Notes: generated by a model not told the origin, from the sequence alone. 64,000 nucleotides of DNA from Sphaerisporangium perillae (GCF_023276435.1 NZ_JALLPO010000014.1:1-64000); one strand, 5' to 3'; shown: positions 1-10,468, counted from the first letter of the stretch. A program made the numbers and translations.

Positions 1-601
1 CCCGCGCCAGCGACGGACGGCTGTTGCCCAGCACCAGCGTGGTGCCGATCGGGATGTCCATCTGCTCCGAGGCCCGCTTGGACAGGGCGATCGGGAACAG
101 CGTGATGTCGCGGAACGTGGGATGGCCGGGAACGTGGGCCACGGTGCTCGGCGCCCCGGGAGGAGAGCCCGCCACGTAGCGGATCCGCCGGTCCACGTCG
201 GACAGCCAGGCGAGGTCGACGTACTGGAGGGGCCGGTGGCCGGGGCCGACGCGGTCCGCCACCGGGGTGCCGGTGGTCTTGGCCGCGAAGTGGCTGCGGT
301 CGCCGGGCCGGTGGTCGAGCACCGCCGCGACGGCCGGTGGGAGCGTGCGGCGGAAGTGCCGGTCGCCCACCTGGAACGGCTCCACGGTGCCGAGCTGCTC
401 GCGGTCCGACCTCGGCCGGTAGGCGACGGTGATGTCGGTCAAGGTGGCGCCGGTGCCGGTCAGGACACCGTTCAGCGCGCTGTCGTAGGTGCGCTCGAAC
501 GCCCGGGGGAGCGCGCACACCAGCAGCGTCGCGCTCAGCGCCAGCAACGCCAGTACGGTCGCCGAGCCCCGGTGGACCTTGAGGAGAAGCAGCGGGTTCA
601 T
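1..601 (-). CDS. FtsX-like permease, N-terminal part (runs off the window)
   Basis: Reading leftwards from an ATG at 601, about 200 codons are visible before the window edge. The protein starts MNPLLLLKVHRGS followed by one hydrophobic helix (about residues 14-32) and then a long soluble, extracytoplasmic-looking segment, the layout of the first half of a MacB/FtsX-type ABC permease. Its start codon overlaps the stop of the upstream 1,111-residue permease (ATGA), so the two are translationally coupled and probably form one transporter. The matching ATPase is not in the window. Substrate unknown. Confidence 0.7.
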   Translation of the reverse strand, partial: MNPLLLLKVHRGSATVLALLALSATLLVCALPRAFERTYDSALNGVLTGTGATLTDITVAYRPRSDREQLGTVEPFQVGDRHFRRTLPPAVAAVLDHRPGDRSHFAAKTTGTPVADRVGPGHRPLQYVDLAWLSDVDRRIRYVAGSPPGAPSTVAHVPGHPTFRDITLFPIALSKRASEQMDIPIGTTLVLGNSRPSLAR

Positions 602-3600
602 CGGTCCTCTCCGATCCGCAGGGCCCGGCCGAGACCCTGCCGGCGGAGCGAGCGGGCGAGTCCCGCCACGATCGCGAACAACAGCGCGGCGACCGCGGCC
701 AGCAGCGCGATCGTGGCCGGCCAGGGGATGTCGAGCAGCACGGACGGGGTCACCGAGACCGCCTGCCCGGTCAGCACGATGTGCGGGACCACCAGGCTGG
801 CGACACCCACGGCCAGCAGCGTGCCGCCGGCCAGTGAGAGCCCGATCAGGAACGTCTGCTCGACGGCGAGCAGCCCGAAGATCTGGCGGAAGCTCACGCC
901 GAGGGCCCGCAGGATCGCGAACTCCGCCATCCGTTCCCGTGCCGCGACGGCGGCGTTGACCAGGAACCCGAGCACCGCGAAGATCAGCGCGGCGACGAAG
1001 CCGAGGATGAGCGCCCCCTGCAGCCCGCTGGCCAGGGGATCGTCCCTGAGCTGCCTGGTGAGCGTCGCGATGTCGACCACGGTCTGGTCCCAGTCGGGGT
1101 GGCGGGCCAGCTCGGCCGCCGCCGCGGTGGTGTCGCCGTCCCGGGCGGCCATCCACCACTCGCCGGCCGGCCGGGGCACCCGGGCGCCGAAGACGTCCCT
1201 GGTCAGCAGGGTGGGCAGGTCGGCGAGGATGGCGGAGGTGCCGGGCGGCGTGCCGGGCATGGCCGAGACGATGCCGGCGACCTGGATCGTGATGGGCTCG
1301 CCGTCCATGTCCAGCATCGCGGTCTTGCCCACGGTCAGCTTCTCGTCGGCGGCGAGGTCGGTGGTGAGGACCACGGGTACCGGCCGGAAGATCCTGCCCT
1401 GGTCGGAGGGGAGGAACAGGGCGTCGTTGGGGACTCCGGCGGGCGCCGCGACGACGGCGAGGTACTCGGGGTCGGCGGGCTCGGGCGGCTGCTGCGCCTT
1501 CGGCGCCGGGACGGTGACGGAGAGCAGCACGGAACCGGACGGCGCCTTCTGCGCGTTGCCGCCTACGGTCACCTGGTGGGCGTCGATGTGGTCCTCGCCG
1601 CGCACGGTGTGACCCCACTGGAGCGCTCCGGGCATGGTGACCGGGACGCCACTGTCGGTCTTCGCGCCCTCCACGGTCATGGTGAGGCCGCTGCCGCGCG
1701 CGGGGACCGGGAGGTCCAGGAGGAACCCGCGGACGCTCAGCGGGTAGCTGAGCCGGCCTGACCGCCCGGCCTGCGCGGCCAGGTCGACGGTGACCGGATG
1801 CGGCTCGCCGTCGGGGACGATCGGCCCGACCTGGACCTCTCGATGGGCGCCGAGCGCGTCGGAGAGGATCACGCGAAGCCTCAGGTCGGCGTACTGTCCC
1901 CACTCGGCGGGCATGGTGAGGCCGAGCCGCACGTCCATCGTGAGCTTCTTGGGCGTCCCCGGCAGCTCCAGGGCGGGGGCCTCGGGCCGTCCGGCGGCGA
2001 GCCGTCCGGCGATGGTCCGCACCGAGTCGGACGACAGGTCGGGGCGGAGCATCAGCAACCGGTCGAGCTTGGTGGCGTCGGCGGCCAGGAGCGTGGGGCT
2101 GGCGCCGGAGAACGAGGTGACGCCCCGGTAGACCGGGCTGACGGCCGTGACGCCCGCGAGCCCGCCGTAGGTCGCGCCCCTGCCGAGCAGTCCGAGTTCC
2201 GGCGTCTCCGGCGGCCCCGACACCCGCAGGTCCGCCGCCGCCTGGTGGCGTGCCTGGTCCTGCTGGGAGGTGCGCCAGGTGGTGGCGGTGGCCATGGACA
2301 CGACGCCGATCGCCACCGCCATGGTGAGCAGCAGCGCGGGCCCGGAGTACCGCATCGGGCGGCGGCTCACCTGCCAGGCGCCGAGCGCGGGCGACAGGCT
2401 GGGACGCCGCGAGGTGAACCGCTCGGCGACGCGCGAGACCCGTGGCACCAGCCGCAGCCCGAGCATGCCCCCGCAGAGCAGGGCGAGCGCGGGGCCGGTG
2501 ACGATCAGCGGGTCGATGCCGAGCTCGCCTCCGGCGGTGGCGGTGACGGGCGCGCCGTAGTGCTGGAGCTGCCAGATCGCGAGCGCGGCGACCGCGAGCA
2601 GCGCGACGTCGCCTCCCGCCCGCTCCAGCAGCCCCTGCCGGTCGCCCCGGCCGCGGGTCGCCTGCTCCTCCACGTACGTGCGGCGGGCGCCGCGCAGCGC
2701 GGGCAGCGCGAGCAGTACGGCGCACGCCAGCGCGACGCCGGCCGACACCGCGAAGGTCACGGCGTCCGGTTCGGGGGCGATCTGGACTCCGGCGGCCTGG
2801 ATCCAGGGGATCGCGTTGACCAGGCGGAGCAGGGCGGGCGCGAGGAACGGCGCGACGGCGGCGCAGGGCACCGCGACGAGCAGGGCCTCGGTGCCGGTGA
2901 GGACGGCCAGCCTGACGCTGCCCGCTCCCCGGGAGCGCAGCAGCGCCACCTCCATGCGCCGGTGGTCGGCCAGCAGCCGCGCGGTCAGGACCAGCGCGTA
3001 CGCGGCGAGAAGGAGAAGCTGCAGGACGGGGACGAGCATGGTGGAGCGGGCGACCAGGGCCGCCTGGTCGAGCTGGGTGAGCATGTCGGGCAGCCGGGTG
3101 TAGGTCGTGCACGACGGGCAGTCCCGCTTGAGGTCGGTGCCCAGCGCGGTGACCGACGCGGCGAACGGGCGCAGGCGCTCGGGAGGCAGGTTCCGCAGGT
3201 CGGGCTGCGCGGTCCAGGTCGCGGCGATGCTGGTGGCGGTGAACCTGCCGAGGAAGGTCTCCTGGGGGACCATGAGCGGGCCATAGGTCGTGTAGTTCCC
3301 GCGGTCCACCCCCTTGCGCAGCAGGTCCTCGCCGTCCCAGCGGTCGGCGTAGGGGTCGGCGAGCTGGAAGACACCGGTCACCTTCGCGTGCACGGGCTTG
3401 TGGTCGAGCCGGCCGACGACGGTGAACTCGCTGCCTGCGGCGAGGTTCATCGCCTGGGCGGCGGCCTGGGAGAGTGCCACCTCGACCGTGCCGCGCGGGG
3501 CGGGCCGGGGCCAGGCGCCCTGGATGAGCTTGGCGTTCTGGTCCAGCCCGTCGTAGACGCCGAACCGGGTCAGGTCGGGCTGCTTGCGGCCCTCCTGCCC

Positions 3601-3933
3601 GGGGACGGCGTAGGAGTCGGAACGGGCGCTGAGCGTGACGTGCACGGGCACGTCGGCGCGGCCGTCCCGGACACGTTCGGTGATGCGGGCGCGTACGGTC
3701 CGGTCGATCTCCGGGAAGGTCGCCTGCTGGACGGGAGCGCTGATCTTGATCGCCGTGGTGCCGGCGGAGGCCGTCTCCATAGCCCGGCGGACGCCGACCT
3801 CGGCGATCGAGGAGGCGTACATGGTCAGCGCGACCAGCGTGGTGGTGGCCAGGAGGATCGAGCCGAAGGCCGCGAACAGCAGGAGGGGCTCGCTGAAGGC
3901 ACGCCGCAGCACCAAAGGTGTCCGCCCCCGCAT
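598..3933 (-). CDS. Large FtsX-family ABC transporter permease
   Basis: A 1,111-residue membrane protein. An N-terminal transmembrane helix (about residues 14-40) is followed by a large extracytoplasmic domain, a first block of FtsX helices (about 295-415), more helices (about 440-540), a second long extracytoplasmic domain and a C-terminal FtsX block (about 970-1095, including the typical ERMAEFAILRALGVS stretch). This is the duplicated architecture of permeases that couple cytoplasmic ATP hydrolysis to export or to work in the periplasm or cell wall. Start ATG at 3933 has GAGAGG about 7 bases upstream. The next gene overlaps by ATGA. Lipoprotein or lipid export would be typical of the family, but the substrate cannot be read from sequence. 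Confidence 0.8.
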   Translation of the reverse strand: MRGRTPLVLRRAFSEPLLLFAAFGSILLATTTLVALTMYASSIAEVGVRRAMETASAGTTAIKISAPVQQATFPEIDRTVRARITERVRDGRADVPVHVTLSARSDSYAVPGQEGRKQPDLTRFGVYDGLDQNAKLIQGAWPRPAPRGTVEVALSQAAAQAMNLAAGSEFTVVGRLDHKPVHAKVTGVFQLADPYADRWDGEDLLRKGVDRGNYTTYGPLMVPQETFLGRFTATSIAATWTAQPDLRNLPPERLRPFAASVTALGTDLKRDCPSCTTYTRLPDMLTQLDQAALVARSTMLVPVLQLLLLAAYALVLTARLLADHRRMEVALLRSRGAGSVRLAVLTGTEALLVAVPCAAVAPFLAPALLRLVNAIPWIQAAGVQIAPEPDAVTFAVSAGVALACAVLLALPALRGARRTYVEEQATRGRGDRQGLLERAGGDVALLAVAALAIWQLQHYGAPVTATAGGELGIDPLIVTGPALALLCGGMLGLRLVPRVSRVAERFTSRRPSLSPALGAWQVSRRPMRYSGPALLLTMAVAIGVVSMATATTWRTSQQDQARHQAAADLRVSGPPETPELGLLGRGATYGGLAGVTAVSPVYRGVTSFSGASPTLLAADATKLDRLLMLRPDLSSDSVRTIAGRLAAGRPEAPALELPGTPKKLTMDVRLGLTMPAEWGQYADLRLRVILSDALGAHREVQVGPIVPDGEPHPVTVDLAAQAGRSGRLSYPLSVRGFLLDLPVPARGSGLTMTVEGAKTDSGVPVTMPGALQWGHTVRGEDHIDAHQVTVGGNAQKAPSGSVLLSVTVPAPKAQQPPEPADPEYLAVVAAPAGVPNDALFLPSDQGRIFRPVPVVLTTDLAADEKLTVGKTAMLDMDGEPITIQVAGIVSAMPGTPPGTSAILADLPTLLTRDVFGARVPRPAGEWWMAARDGDTTAAAAELARHPDWDQTVVDIATLTRQLRDDPLASGLQGALILGFVAALIFAVLGFLVNAAVAARERMAEFAILRALGVSFRQIFGLLAVEQTFLIGLSLAGGTLLAVGVASLVVPHIVLTGQAVSVTPSVLLDIPWPATIALLAAVAALLFAIVAGLARSLRRQGLGRALRIGEDR

Positions 3934-4145
3934 GAACCCGCCTCTCGCTGTGCCGTCCGCGTTTTCTGATCCTCACGGGCGGCGTTGTGGGAAAGAAGGG
4001 GTCAGGGGAGAAGGTGACGGACCCGATATCGTGCGGCAACGGCGGTGTGATGCCGAAATCGCGACATTTCCGCACTCGGTCAGTGTTGGGCGCTTGGCGC
4101 CGCCCACCGGGTGCCGGGAACCGCGTAGTGGCAGATGGTGTGCGG

Positions 4146-4193
4146 GCATGCCAAAACGCCGCGCCCTGGACGGACACGGCGTTGTGGGATGCC
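4146..4193 (-). terminator. Probable rpsT terminator hairpin
   Basis: Directly after the rpsT stop codon lies an inverted repeat: an inner stem AACGCCG/CGGCGTT (4155-4161 with 4177-4183) and an outer GGCAT/ATGCC pairing around it. There is no long U tract, which is normal for actinobacterial terminators. Confidence 0.5.
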
Positions 4194-4197
4194 TGAG

Positions 4198-4470
4198 CTA
4201 CTGCGCCGGCTGGAGGTCGGCGGCGCGCTTGGCGATGGCCGACTTGCGGTTGGCCGCCTGGTTCTTGTGGATGACGCCCTTGCTGACAGCCTTGTCGAGC
4301 TGACGCGAGGCAGCGCGCATGAGGACGGCGGCCTCCTCCACGTTGCCCTGCTCGGCGGCCTCGCGGAACTTGCGAACCGCCGTCTTCAGGGACGACTTGA
4401 CGGCCTTGTTACGCAGCCGGGCCTTTTCGTTCTGCCGGTTGCGCTTGATCTGGGACTTGATGTTCGCCAC
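4198..4470 (-). CDS. rpsT: 30S ribosomal protein S20
   Basis: A 90-residue basic protein beginning (V/M)[25 protein letters not shown]... and ending in an Ala/Lys-rich helix, typical of bS20, which binds 16S rRNA and supports 30S assembly. I chose the GTG at 4470, not the longer open frame, because S20 proteins begin MANIKSQ and a GAGG sits 8 bases upstream. It is divergent from lepA, a pairing conserved in actinobacteria; the holA gene often found beyond rpsT is not present here, its place being taken by permease genes. Confidence 0.97.
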   Translation of the reverse strand: MANIKSQIKRNRQNEKARLRNKAVKSSLKTAVRKFREAAEQGNVEEAAVLMRAASRQLDKAVSKGVIHKNQAANRKSAIAKRAADLQPAQ

Positions 4471-4844
4471 GAAGAAGCCTCGGTGAAAGTCGATTGGATG
4501 GGGCGCGCGGGCAGAGAGGGCGCGCCACACGCAGTTGAACAGAGTACCAACATGCCAGGTCCGCGCTCAAATCGACGGACCACGGCACACCCCTGCGAAG
4601 CCATCCTAGCGCAGTGACGAGCTTGGTGGTCTTGCTGCCCGGTAAACTGGAAGGCGAAGCGCGGCACCGGCATGCCGGCGAAGGCGAGGGTGTGCACCTC
4701 GCCTAGCGGTGTGCGGGGGCAATCGCCGCGCCGATCTGCTGTCCGGGTGACGCTGCCTGGGTGACCGCCCAGGCGTGCCACCATGGTCAGCGGCTGGCCC
4801 GCCCAGCCTTCCGATCATCGTCAATCCTGCCGAAACGGACCCCG
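4471..4844. promoter_or_regulatory. Divergent rpsT/lepA intergenic region
   Basis: About 370 bases without a supported gene, so promoters for both rpsT and lepA must lie here. A TAAACT hexamer at about 4642 on the + strand could serve as a -10, but I see no well-spaced -35. No tRNA or other structured RNA gene was recognised. Confidence 0.4.
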
Positions 4845-6671
4845 GTGCGCATCCAGCCTGGCCAGACCGACCCCGCGTTGATCCGCAACTTCTGCATCAT
4901 CGCGCACATCGACCACGGCAAGTCCACGCTTGCCGACCGGATGCTGCAACTGACCGGTGTGGTCGACGCCCGGCAGATGCGCGCTCAGTACCTCGACCGC
5001 ATGGACATCGAGCGCGAGCGCGGCATCACCATCAAGTCGCAGGCCGTGCGGCTCCCGTGGGACGGTCACGTGCTCAACATGATCGACACCCCCGGGCACG
5101 TCGACTTCACCTACGAGGTCTCCCGGTCCCTGGAGGCGTGCGAGGGCGCGGTCCTGCTGGTCGACGCGGCGCAGGGCATCGAGGCGCAGACGCTGGCCAA
5201 CCTCTACCTGGCGATGAACGCCGACCTGCACATCATCCCGGTGCTCAACAAGATCGACCTGCCGGCCGCGCAGCCGGAGAAGTACGCCGAGGAGATCGCG
5301 GGCCTGATCGGCTGCGAGCCCTCCGACGTGCTGAGGGTGTCGGGCAAGACCGGCGAGGGCGTCAAGGAGCTGCTCGACCACGTCGTCGCGCACGTGCCGG
5401 CCCCGGTCGGCGACGCCGCCGCCCCGGCGCGGGCGCTGATCTTCGACTCGGTGTACGACACCTACCGGGGCGTCGTCACCTATGTCCGGGTCATCGACGG
5501 CCGGCTCTCCAAGCGCGAGCGCACGATCATGATGTCGACCGGGGCCGCGCACGAGACCCTGGAGCTCGGCGTCATCTCGCCCGAGCCGGTGCCGTCCACG
5601 TCGCTGGGCGTGGGCGAGGTCGGCTACCTCATCACGGGTGTGAAGGACGTCCGGCAGGCGCGGGTCGGCGACACGGTCACCACGACCGCGCGCCCGGCGC
5701 AGGAGGCCCTCGGCGGGTACGACCACCCGAGGCCGATGGTCTACTCCGGCCTGTATCCCATCGACGGCGACGACTATCCCGAGCTGCGCGAGGCCCTGGA
5801 CAAGCTGCGGCTGAACGACGCGGCCCTGGTCTACGAGCCGGAGACCTCCGCCGCGCTCGGGTTCGGCTTCCGGTGCGGCTTCCTCGGCCTGCTCCACATG
5901 GAGATCGTCCGCGAGCGGCTGGAGCGCGAGTTCAACCTCTCGCTGATCTCCACCGCCCCGAACGTCATCTACCGGGTGATCATGGAGGACGGCAAGGAGC
6001 TCGTCGTCACCAACCCGTCGGAGTTCCCGGCCGGCAAGATCGCCGAGATCTACGAGCCGGTGGTGAAGGCGACCCTGCTCTCTCCCTCCGACCACATCGG
6101 CGCGATCATGGAGCTCTGCCAGGGCCGGCGCGGCGCGCTGCTCGGCATGGACTACCTCTCCGAGGACCGCGTGGAGATCCGGTACACCCTGCCCCTCGGC
6201 GAGATCATCTTCGACTTCTTCGACCAGCTCAAGTCCCGTACGCGGGGGTACGCCTCCCTCGACTACGAGCCCTCCGGCGAGCAGGACGCCGATCTGGTCA
6301 AGGTCGACATCCTCCTGCAGGGCGAGGCCGTCGACGCCTTCAGCGCGATCGTCCACCGCGAGAAGGCCTACGCCTACGGCGTCGAGATGGCCAAGAAGCT
6401 CAAGGACCTCATTCCCCGGCAGCAGTTCGAGGTGCCGATCCAGGCGGCCATCGGCGCCCGCGTGATCGCCCGCGAGAACATCCGCGCCATCCGCAAGGAC
6501 GTCCTCGCCAAGTGCTACGGCGGCGACATCAGCCGTAAGCGCAAGCTGCTGGAGAAGCAGAAGGAAGGCAAGAAGCGCATGAAGATGGTGGGCCGCGTCG
6601 AGGTGCCCCAGGAGGCCTTCGTCGCCGCGCTCTCCACCGAAGGCGCGAGCCCTGACAAGGCGAAGAAGTAG
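4845..6671 (+). CDS. lepA: Elongation factor 4 (back-translocase GTPase)
   Basis: About 608 residues, the usual EF-4 length. LepA is a ribosome-associated GTPase that remodels stalled or mistranslocated ribosomes. The G1 motif AHIDHGKST lies near residues 20-28, followed by the G2 region RGITIKSQ, G3 DTPGHVDF and G4 NKIDLP. The C-terminus carries the LepA-specific domain with [18 protein letters not shown]. The frame is open further upstream (GTG 4761, CTG 4827), but actinobacterial homologues have only about 15 residues before [16 protein letters not shown], so GTG 4845 is the best start although its ribosome-binding site is weak. hemW follows, as in many bacteria. Confidence 0.95.
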   Translation: MRIQPGQTDPALIRNFCIIAHIDHGKSTLADRMLQLTGVVDARQMRAQYLDRMDIERERGITIKSQAVRLPWDGHVLNMIDTPGHVDFTYEVSRSLEACEGAVLLVDAAQGIEAQTLANLYLAMNADLHIIPVLNKIDLPAAQPEKYAEEIAGLIGCEPSDVLRVSGKTGEGVKELLDHVVAHVPAPVGDAAAPARALIFDSVYDTYRGVVTYVRVIDGRLSKRERTIMMSTGAAHETLELGVISPEPVPSTSLGVGEVGYLITGVKDVRQARVGDTVTTTARPAQEALGGYDHPRPMVYSGLYPIDGDDYPELREALDKLRLNDAALVYEPETSAALGFGFRCGFLGLLHMEIVRERLEREFNLSLISTAPNVIYRVIMEDGKELVVTNPSEFPAGKIAEIYEPVVKATLLSPSDHIGAIMELCQGRRGALLGMDYLSEDRVEIRYTLPLGEIIFDFFDQLKSRTRGYASLDYEPSGEQDADLVKVDILLQGEAVDAFSAIVHREKAYAYGVEMAKKLKDLIPRQQFEVPIQAAIGARVIARENIRAIRKDVLAKCYGGDISRKRKLLEKQKEGKKRMKMVGRVEVPQEAFVAALSTEGASPDKAKK

Positions 6672-6778
6672 CCTCTCGGCCCTCTATGCGGGCTCCTGCG
6701 GGCTCTCCCCCGCCGGTTGCTGTGCCCTTTGTCCACAGGGCGTCCGGGGCACGGGCGGGGGAGGGGCAGACTGGGAGC

Positions 6779-7996
6779 GTGCCTTCCGTACTTCTCGACG
6801 GCGATGCCGTGCCCGCGTCGGGCGAGCTGCCCGCGACCGCCCATGAGGGCCTCGGCTCGCGGCCGTTCGGCTTCTACGTCCACGTGCCGTTCTGCGTGAC
6901 CCGCTGCGGCTACTGCGACTTCAACACCTACACCGCCGCCGAGCTCGGCCCGGGCGCCTCCCGCGCCGACTACGCCGAGACGGCCATCGCGGAGGTGCGG
7001 CTGGCGCGCAGGGTCCTCGGCGACGCCGACCTGCCCGTGCGCACGGTCTTCTTCGGCGGCGGCACGCCGACCCTCCTGCCCGCCGGCGACCTGGTCAGGA
7101 TCCTGCGGGCCGTCGACGCGGAGTTCGGGCTGGCGCCGGGCGCCGAGGTGACCACCGAGGCCAATCCCGAGTCGGTCGACCCCGCCTATCTCGAGAGCCT
7201 GCGCGCCGGCGGGTTCACCCGCGTCAGCTTCGGCATGCAGAGCGCGAAGGAGCACGTCCTCGCCGTCCTCGACCGCCGCCACACCCCCGGCCGCCCCGCC
7301 CGGGCCGTCCGGGAGGCCCGGGACGCCGGGTTCGGGCACGTCAACCTCGACCTGATCTACAGCACGCCCGGGGAGAGCGACGACGACTGGCGCGCCTCCC
7401 TGGCGGCGGCGATCGAGGCCGGTCCCGACCACGTGTCGGCGTACTCGCTGATCGTCGAGGAGGGCACCCGGCTGGCCGCCCGCATCCGCAGGGGCGAGCT
7501 GCCGATGCCCGACGACGACGTGGCCGCCGACCGCTACCTCATCGCCGACGCGATGCTGTCGGAGGCGGGGTTCTCCTGGTACGAGGTGTCCAACTGGGCC
7601 ACCTCGCAGGACGCTCGATGCCGCCACAACCTGCTCTACTGGACCGGCGGAGACTGGTGGGGCGTCGGCCCGGGGTCGCACGGCCACGTGGGCGGCACGC
7701 GCTGGTGGAACGTCAAGCACCCTGCCGCCTACGCCTCGCGCCTGGCCTCCGGGTCCTCGCCCGCCCACGCGCGCGAGGTGCTGTCACAGGCCGACCGGCA
7801 CGTCGAGCGGCTGATGCTGGAGCTGCGCCTGGACTCGGGGTTCCCGCTCGCCGAGATCGACCCGCACGCCCGCACCGCCGTCGCCCGGGCACTCGCGGAC
7901 GGGCTGCTGGAGCCCGAGCCCTTCCGCGGCGGCCGGGCCGTCCTCACGCTGAGAGGCCGGCTGCTCGCCGACGCCCTGGTGCGCGATCTGACCTGA
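6779..7996 (+). CDS. hemW: Radical SAM heme chaperone HemW (formerly coproporphyrinogen III oxidase-like)
   Basis: A 405-residue radical SAM protein. The cluster-binding motif CxxxCxxC is at Cys39, Cys43 and Cys46 (PFCVTRCGYC), followed by FFGGGTPTLL, the SAM-binding Glu/Asn-Pro-Glu segment, and the HNLLYW motif typical of HemW/HemN relatives. HemW binds heme and is thought to deliver it to client proteins; it lacks the features of true HemN oxidases. I chose GTG 6779 because the upstream open frame is low-complexity and family members begin about 30 residues before the FYVHVPFC segment. GAGGGG lies about 12 bases upstream. Confidence 0.9.
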   Translation: MPSVLLDGDAVPASGELPATAHEGLGSRPFGFYVHVPFCVTRCGYCDFNTYTAAELGPGASRADYAETAIAEVRLARRVLGDADLPVRTVFFGGGTPTLLPAGDLVRILRAVDAEFGLAPGAEVTTEANPESVDPAYLESLRAGGFTRVSFGMQSAKEHVLAVLDRRHTPGRPARAVREARDAGFGHVNLDLIYSTPGESDDDWRASLAAAIEAGPDHVSAYSLIVEEGTRLAARIRRGELPMPDDDVAADRYLIADAMLSEAGFSWYEVSNWATSQDARCRHNLLYWTGGDWWGVGPGSHGHVGGTRWWNVKHPAAYASRLASGSSPAHAREVLSQADRHVERLMLELRLDSGFPLAEIDPHARTAVARALADGLLEPEPFRGGRAVLTLRGRLLADALVRDLT

Positions 7997-8016
7997 CCCG
8001 CCAGGGGCCGCGGGGC

Positions 8017-8625
8017 TCAGCTGACGAAACGGATGTTCATGGGGTAGTGGTAGTTCTCGCCCCGGTTGGCCGCCACGGAAGCCATGATCATCAAGATCAG
8101 GGAGCCGATCCACACCACGAACATCAGCAGGAAGCCGATGAGGATCAGGGCCAGGATGGCGCAGACCGCGTACGCGATGAAGAGCGTGATCTGGAAGTTC
8201 AGCGCCTCGGCCGCCTGGTCGCGCACGTAGGGCGACTCGTCCTTCTTGACCAGATACAGCACCAGCGGGCCGAGGAACGAGGTGAGCAGGCCGAGCAGGT
8301 GGGCGAGCATCGCCAGGGTCGTGTCGTCGGATCCGGGACGCGGCCCGTACCTGCCGGGCACGTGCGGCTCGACAGGGAGTCTCGGCGGCCCGTACCCCGG
8401 CTGCCCGTACCCCTGCTGTCCGTAGCCGGGCTGCCCGTAGCCGGGCTGCCCGTAAGTGGGCTGACCGTAGCCCTGCTCCCCGTAGCCGGGCTGCGGGTGG
8501 CCGTAGTCCTGGGGGCCGGGCGCGCCGTGCTGAGGAGGGTCGAACTCCGGGCGGCCGTGCTCGGGCTCGGGGCGGTGGTCGTGCGGGGTGTCGTCGGCGG
8601 GGCGGTCGTAGGGGGACTCGCTCAT
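8017..8625 (-). CDS. DUF4870 (Tic20-like) membrane protein
   Basis: A 202-residue protein. The first about 105 residues are disordered and rich in Tyr-Gly-Gln-Pro repeats (YGQPGYGQP-type units); the rest is the DUF4870 domain with a first hydrophobic region ([20 protein letters not shown]), the polar stretch [19 protein letters not shown], and two more transmembrane helices. Function unknown. ATG 8625 has GAGGAG about 5 bases upstream and overlaps the stop of the DUF3097 gene (ATGA), indicating coupled translation. Confidence 0.85.
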   Translation of the reverse strand: MSESPYDRPADDTPHDHRPEPEHGRPEFDPPQHGAPGPQDYGHPQPGYGEQGYGQPTYGQPGYGQPGYGQQGYGQPGYGPPRLPVEPHVPGRYGPRPGSDDTTLAMLAHLLGLLTSFLGPLVLYLVKKDESPYVRDQAAEALNFQITLFIAYAVCAILALILIGFLLMFVVWIGSLILMIMASVAANRGENYHYPMNIRFVS

Positions 8626-9446
8626 CGATTCTCCTCGGTCGACACGAAGTCGATCAGCTCCTCGACGCGGCCCAGAAGCTCCGGTTCGAGATCGGTATAG
8701 GTGTGGACGGAGGCGAGAACGCGGCGCCAGGCCTCCGGCGGCGAAAGCCGCCAGCCGAGCGCGTCGATCACGCCCTCCTTCCAGGGAACGCCGCGCGGCA
8801 CCTGCGGCCACGCCGGGATGCCCACGGCGGAGGGCTTCACCGCCGCCCAGATGTCCACGAAGGGGTGCCCGACCACGAGCACGTGCGGAGAGGACACCTG
8901 GGCCGCGATGCGGCTCTCCTTGGAACCGGGGACCAGATGGTCGACCAGCACGCCGAGACGCCGCCCCGGGCCGGGCTCGAACTCCGCCACGATCGCCGGG
9001 AGGTCGTCGACGCCCTCGAGGTACTCGACGACGACGCCCTCCACGCGCAGGTCGTGGCCCCAGATCTTCTCCACGAGGGACGCGTCGTGCACGCCCTCGA
9101 CGTAGATGCGGCTCTCCCTGGCGACGCGCGCCCGCAGGCCGCCCACCGCGATCGAGCCCGACGCGCTGCGGGAGGGGCTCTGGGCGGCGGCGGCCGGGGC
9201 AGGACGTACCAGCGTCACGGGCTTGCCGTCGAGCAGGAACGCGGCCGGCGCGAGCGGGAACACCCGGCGCCGCCCGAAGCGGTCCTCCAGGGTGACGGCC
9301 TCCTTGTCACAGGCCACCACGGCCCCGCAGAAACCGCCCTCGGCGTCCTCCACCACGAGATCGAGCTCGGCGGGCACCTGCGGGATCTTCCCGCGTAGCG
9401 GCCTCCGCCAGTCTCCGGCCAGCACGTCGTGTCCGTAGTCCCGCAT
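8622..9446 (-). CDS. DUF3097 family protein
   Basis: A 274-residue soluble protein beginning [16 protein letters not shown]. It matches the actinobacterial DUF3097 family by its N-terminal barrel-like segment ([15 protein letters not shown]) and a C-terminal half resembling a TOPRIM-like fold ([17 protein letters not shown], then [14 protein letters not shown] with acidic residues). The likeness to TOPRIM, a nucleic-acid enzyme fold, is my inference. ATG 9446 was preferred over the TTG six codons upstream. The downstream DUF4870 gene overlaps by four bases. Confidence 0.8.
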   Translation of the reverse strand: MRDYGHDVLAGDWRRPLRGKIPQVPAELDLVVEDAEGGFCGAVVACDKEAVTLEDRFGRRRVFPLAPAAFLLDGKPVTLVRPAPAAAAQSPSRSASGSIAVGGLRARVARESRIYVEGVHDASLVEKIWGHDLRVEGVVVEYLEGVDDLPAIVAEFEPGPGRRLGVLVDHLVPGSKESRIAAQVSSPHVLVVGHPFVDIWAAVKPSAVGIPAWPQVPRGVPWKEGVIDALGWRLSPPEAWRRVLASVHTYTDLEPELLGRVEELIDFVSTEENR

Positions 9447-9467
9447 ACCAGGGCAGGCTAGCAAAGG

Positions 9468-10331
9468 TCATGCTCCCGGCGGGGTTCCCTGCGGCCACGC
9501 GCCGCCGTACGAGGCCGCCGCCCGGCGCTTGCGGTTACGGCTGCGCCGCACGAGGACGACGATCGTGGTGACGACGGCGAAGACGAACCCGGCGAGCGGG
9601 ATCAGGAACAGCGAGGCCACGCCGCCGGCGAGCGCCCCGGAGTTGGCGGTCAGCGACTTGCCGACGCCGAACAGCACCTGCTTGCCTTCCTCGGCCTGGC
9701 AGCTCACCTTGTAGGTGCCGGTCGCGGGCACGCCGATGTCGAACAGGGCCTCCCACACCCGGCCGTCGGAGGTGACGGTCTGGGAGGTCTTGGGCTGAGT
9801 CAGCGCGGCCTTCTTCCCCGAGCCGTCCAGGGCGAAGCAGCTGACGTCCGTGGGCCCGGACGCGGAGGCGTACAGGATGGGCCCGTCCTTGGGGTCGAGC
9901 GTGACCGACACGCTGCCGCCGCTCTGGAACGTCTGGGTGGGGGCCGCGTCGCTGATGGTCTTGAATATGCCGCCGGCGAAGCCCACGACGCCCACGATGC
10001 CGCAGACCACGGCGATGAGCCACGCGAGCACGATCCACAGGATGCGGGGCCGCACCGGGCCGGCGGCCTGCGGGGCGGCTCCGTAGTACGGCTGCGCGGA
10101 ACCGGGCGGCGGCGCGCCGAAGGAGGACCCGCCGTACTGGGGTGCCCCCGCGGGGCCGCCGTGCTGGGGCGCTCCGGGCGGGGTGCCGTACGAAGGGCCG
10201 GTGGGGGCGCCGTAGGAGGAGGCGCCGGGAGGGGGAGCCTGGGGGCCGGGAGGGGGAGCCTGCCGGCCGGCGGAGTCGGGACGCGGAAGCCGCGTGGTCG
10301 CGTCGGTCAGACGGGGATCGTTCTCGCTCAT
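9468..10331 (-). CDS. Proline-rich two-helix membrane protein of unknown function
   Basis: A 287-residue protein starting MSENDPRLTDATTRL. It has a Pro/Gly/Ala-rich cytoplasmic tail of about 105 residues, a first transmembrane helix (ILWIVLAWLIAVVCGIVGVVG), an external domain of about 110 residues with two cysteines that could form a disulfide (VSCFALDGSG and KVSCQAEEG), and a second transmembrane helix followed by a basic tail RRSRNRKRR. I do not recognise a named family. The upstream open frame crosses the hrcA promoter region and is rejected. It is divergent from hrcA. Confidence 0.7.
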   Translation of the reverse strand: MSENDPRLTDATTRLPRPDSAGRQAPPPGPQAPPPGASSYGAPTGPSYGTPPGAPQHGGPAGAPQYGGSSFGAPPPGSAQPYYGAAPQAAGPVRPRILWIVLAWLIAVVCGIVGVVGFAGGIFKTISDAAPTQTFQSGGSVSVTLDPKDGPILYASASGPTDVSCFALDGSGKKAALTQPKTSQTVTSDGRVWEALFDIGVPATGTYKVSCQAEEGKQVLFGVGKSLTANSGALAGGVASLFLIPLAGFVFAVVTTIVVLVRRSRNRKRRAAASYGGAWPQGTPPGA

Positions 10332-10436
10332 GGGGTTAAGCCTGGCGGAGACCACTTGACGTCGGATGGCAAGTGGCTTGTCGCCGACTAGGTGAGGTGG
10401 TCCAGGTGAGTTATCGCACCCTGTGGCCGGGAGCCG

Positions 10437-10468
10437 TACACTTGGCACTCGGGAACACTGAGTGCCAG
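10437..10468 (+). promoter_or_regulatory. CIRCE operator (HrcA-binding site) and candidate -10
   Basis: TTGGCACTC (10442-10450), nine bases, then GAGTGCCAG (10460-10468): an inverted repeat matching the CIRCE layout TTAGCACTC-N9-GAGTGCTAA. A TACACT hexamer (10437-10442) overlapping the left arm could be the -10 box; no clear -35 was seen. HrcA bound here would repress the hrcA-dnaJ-rsmE operon and release it on heat shock, an autoregulatory loop established for this family. Confidence 0.85.

Noticed and set aside
4471-4844. tRNA gene or riboswitch between rpsT and lepA
   Set aside because: No cloverleaf or known aptamer core could be traced by eye.
9468-10331. T7SS EccE or a secretion component
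   Set aside because: Two helices and a small external domain, far from the T7SS locus, with no EccE features.
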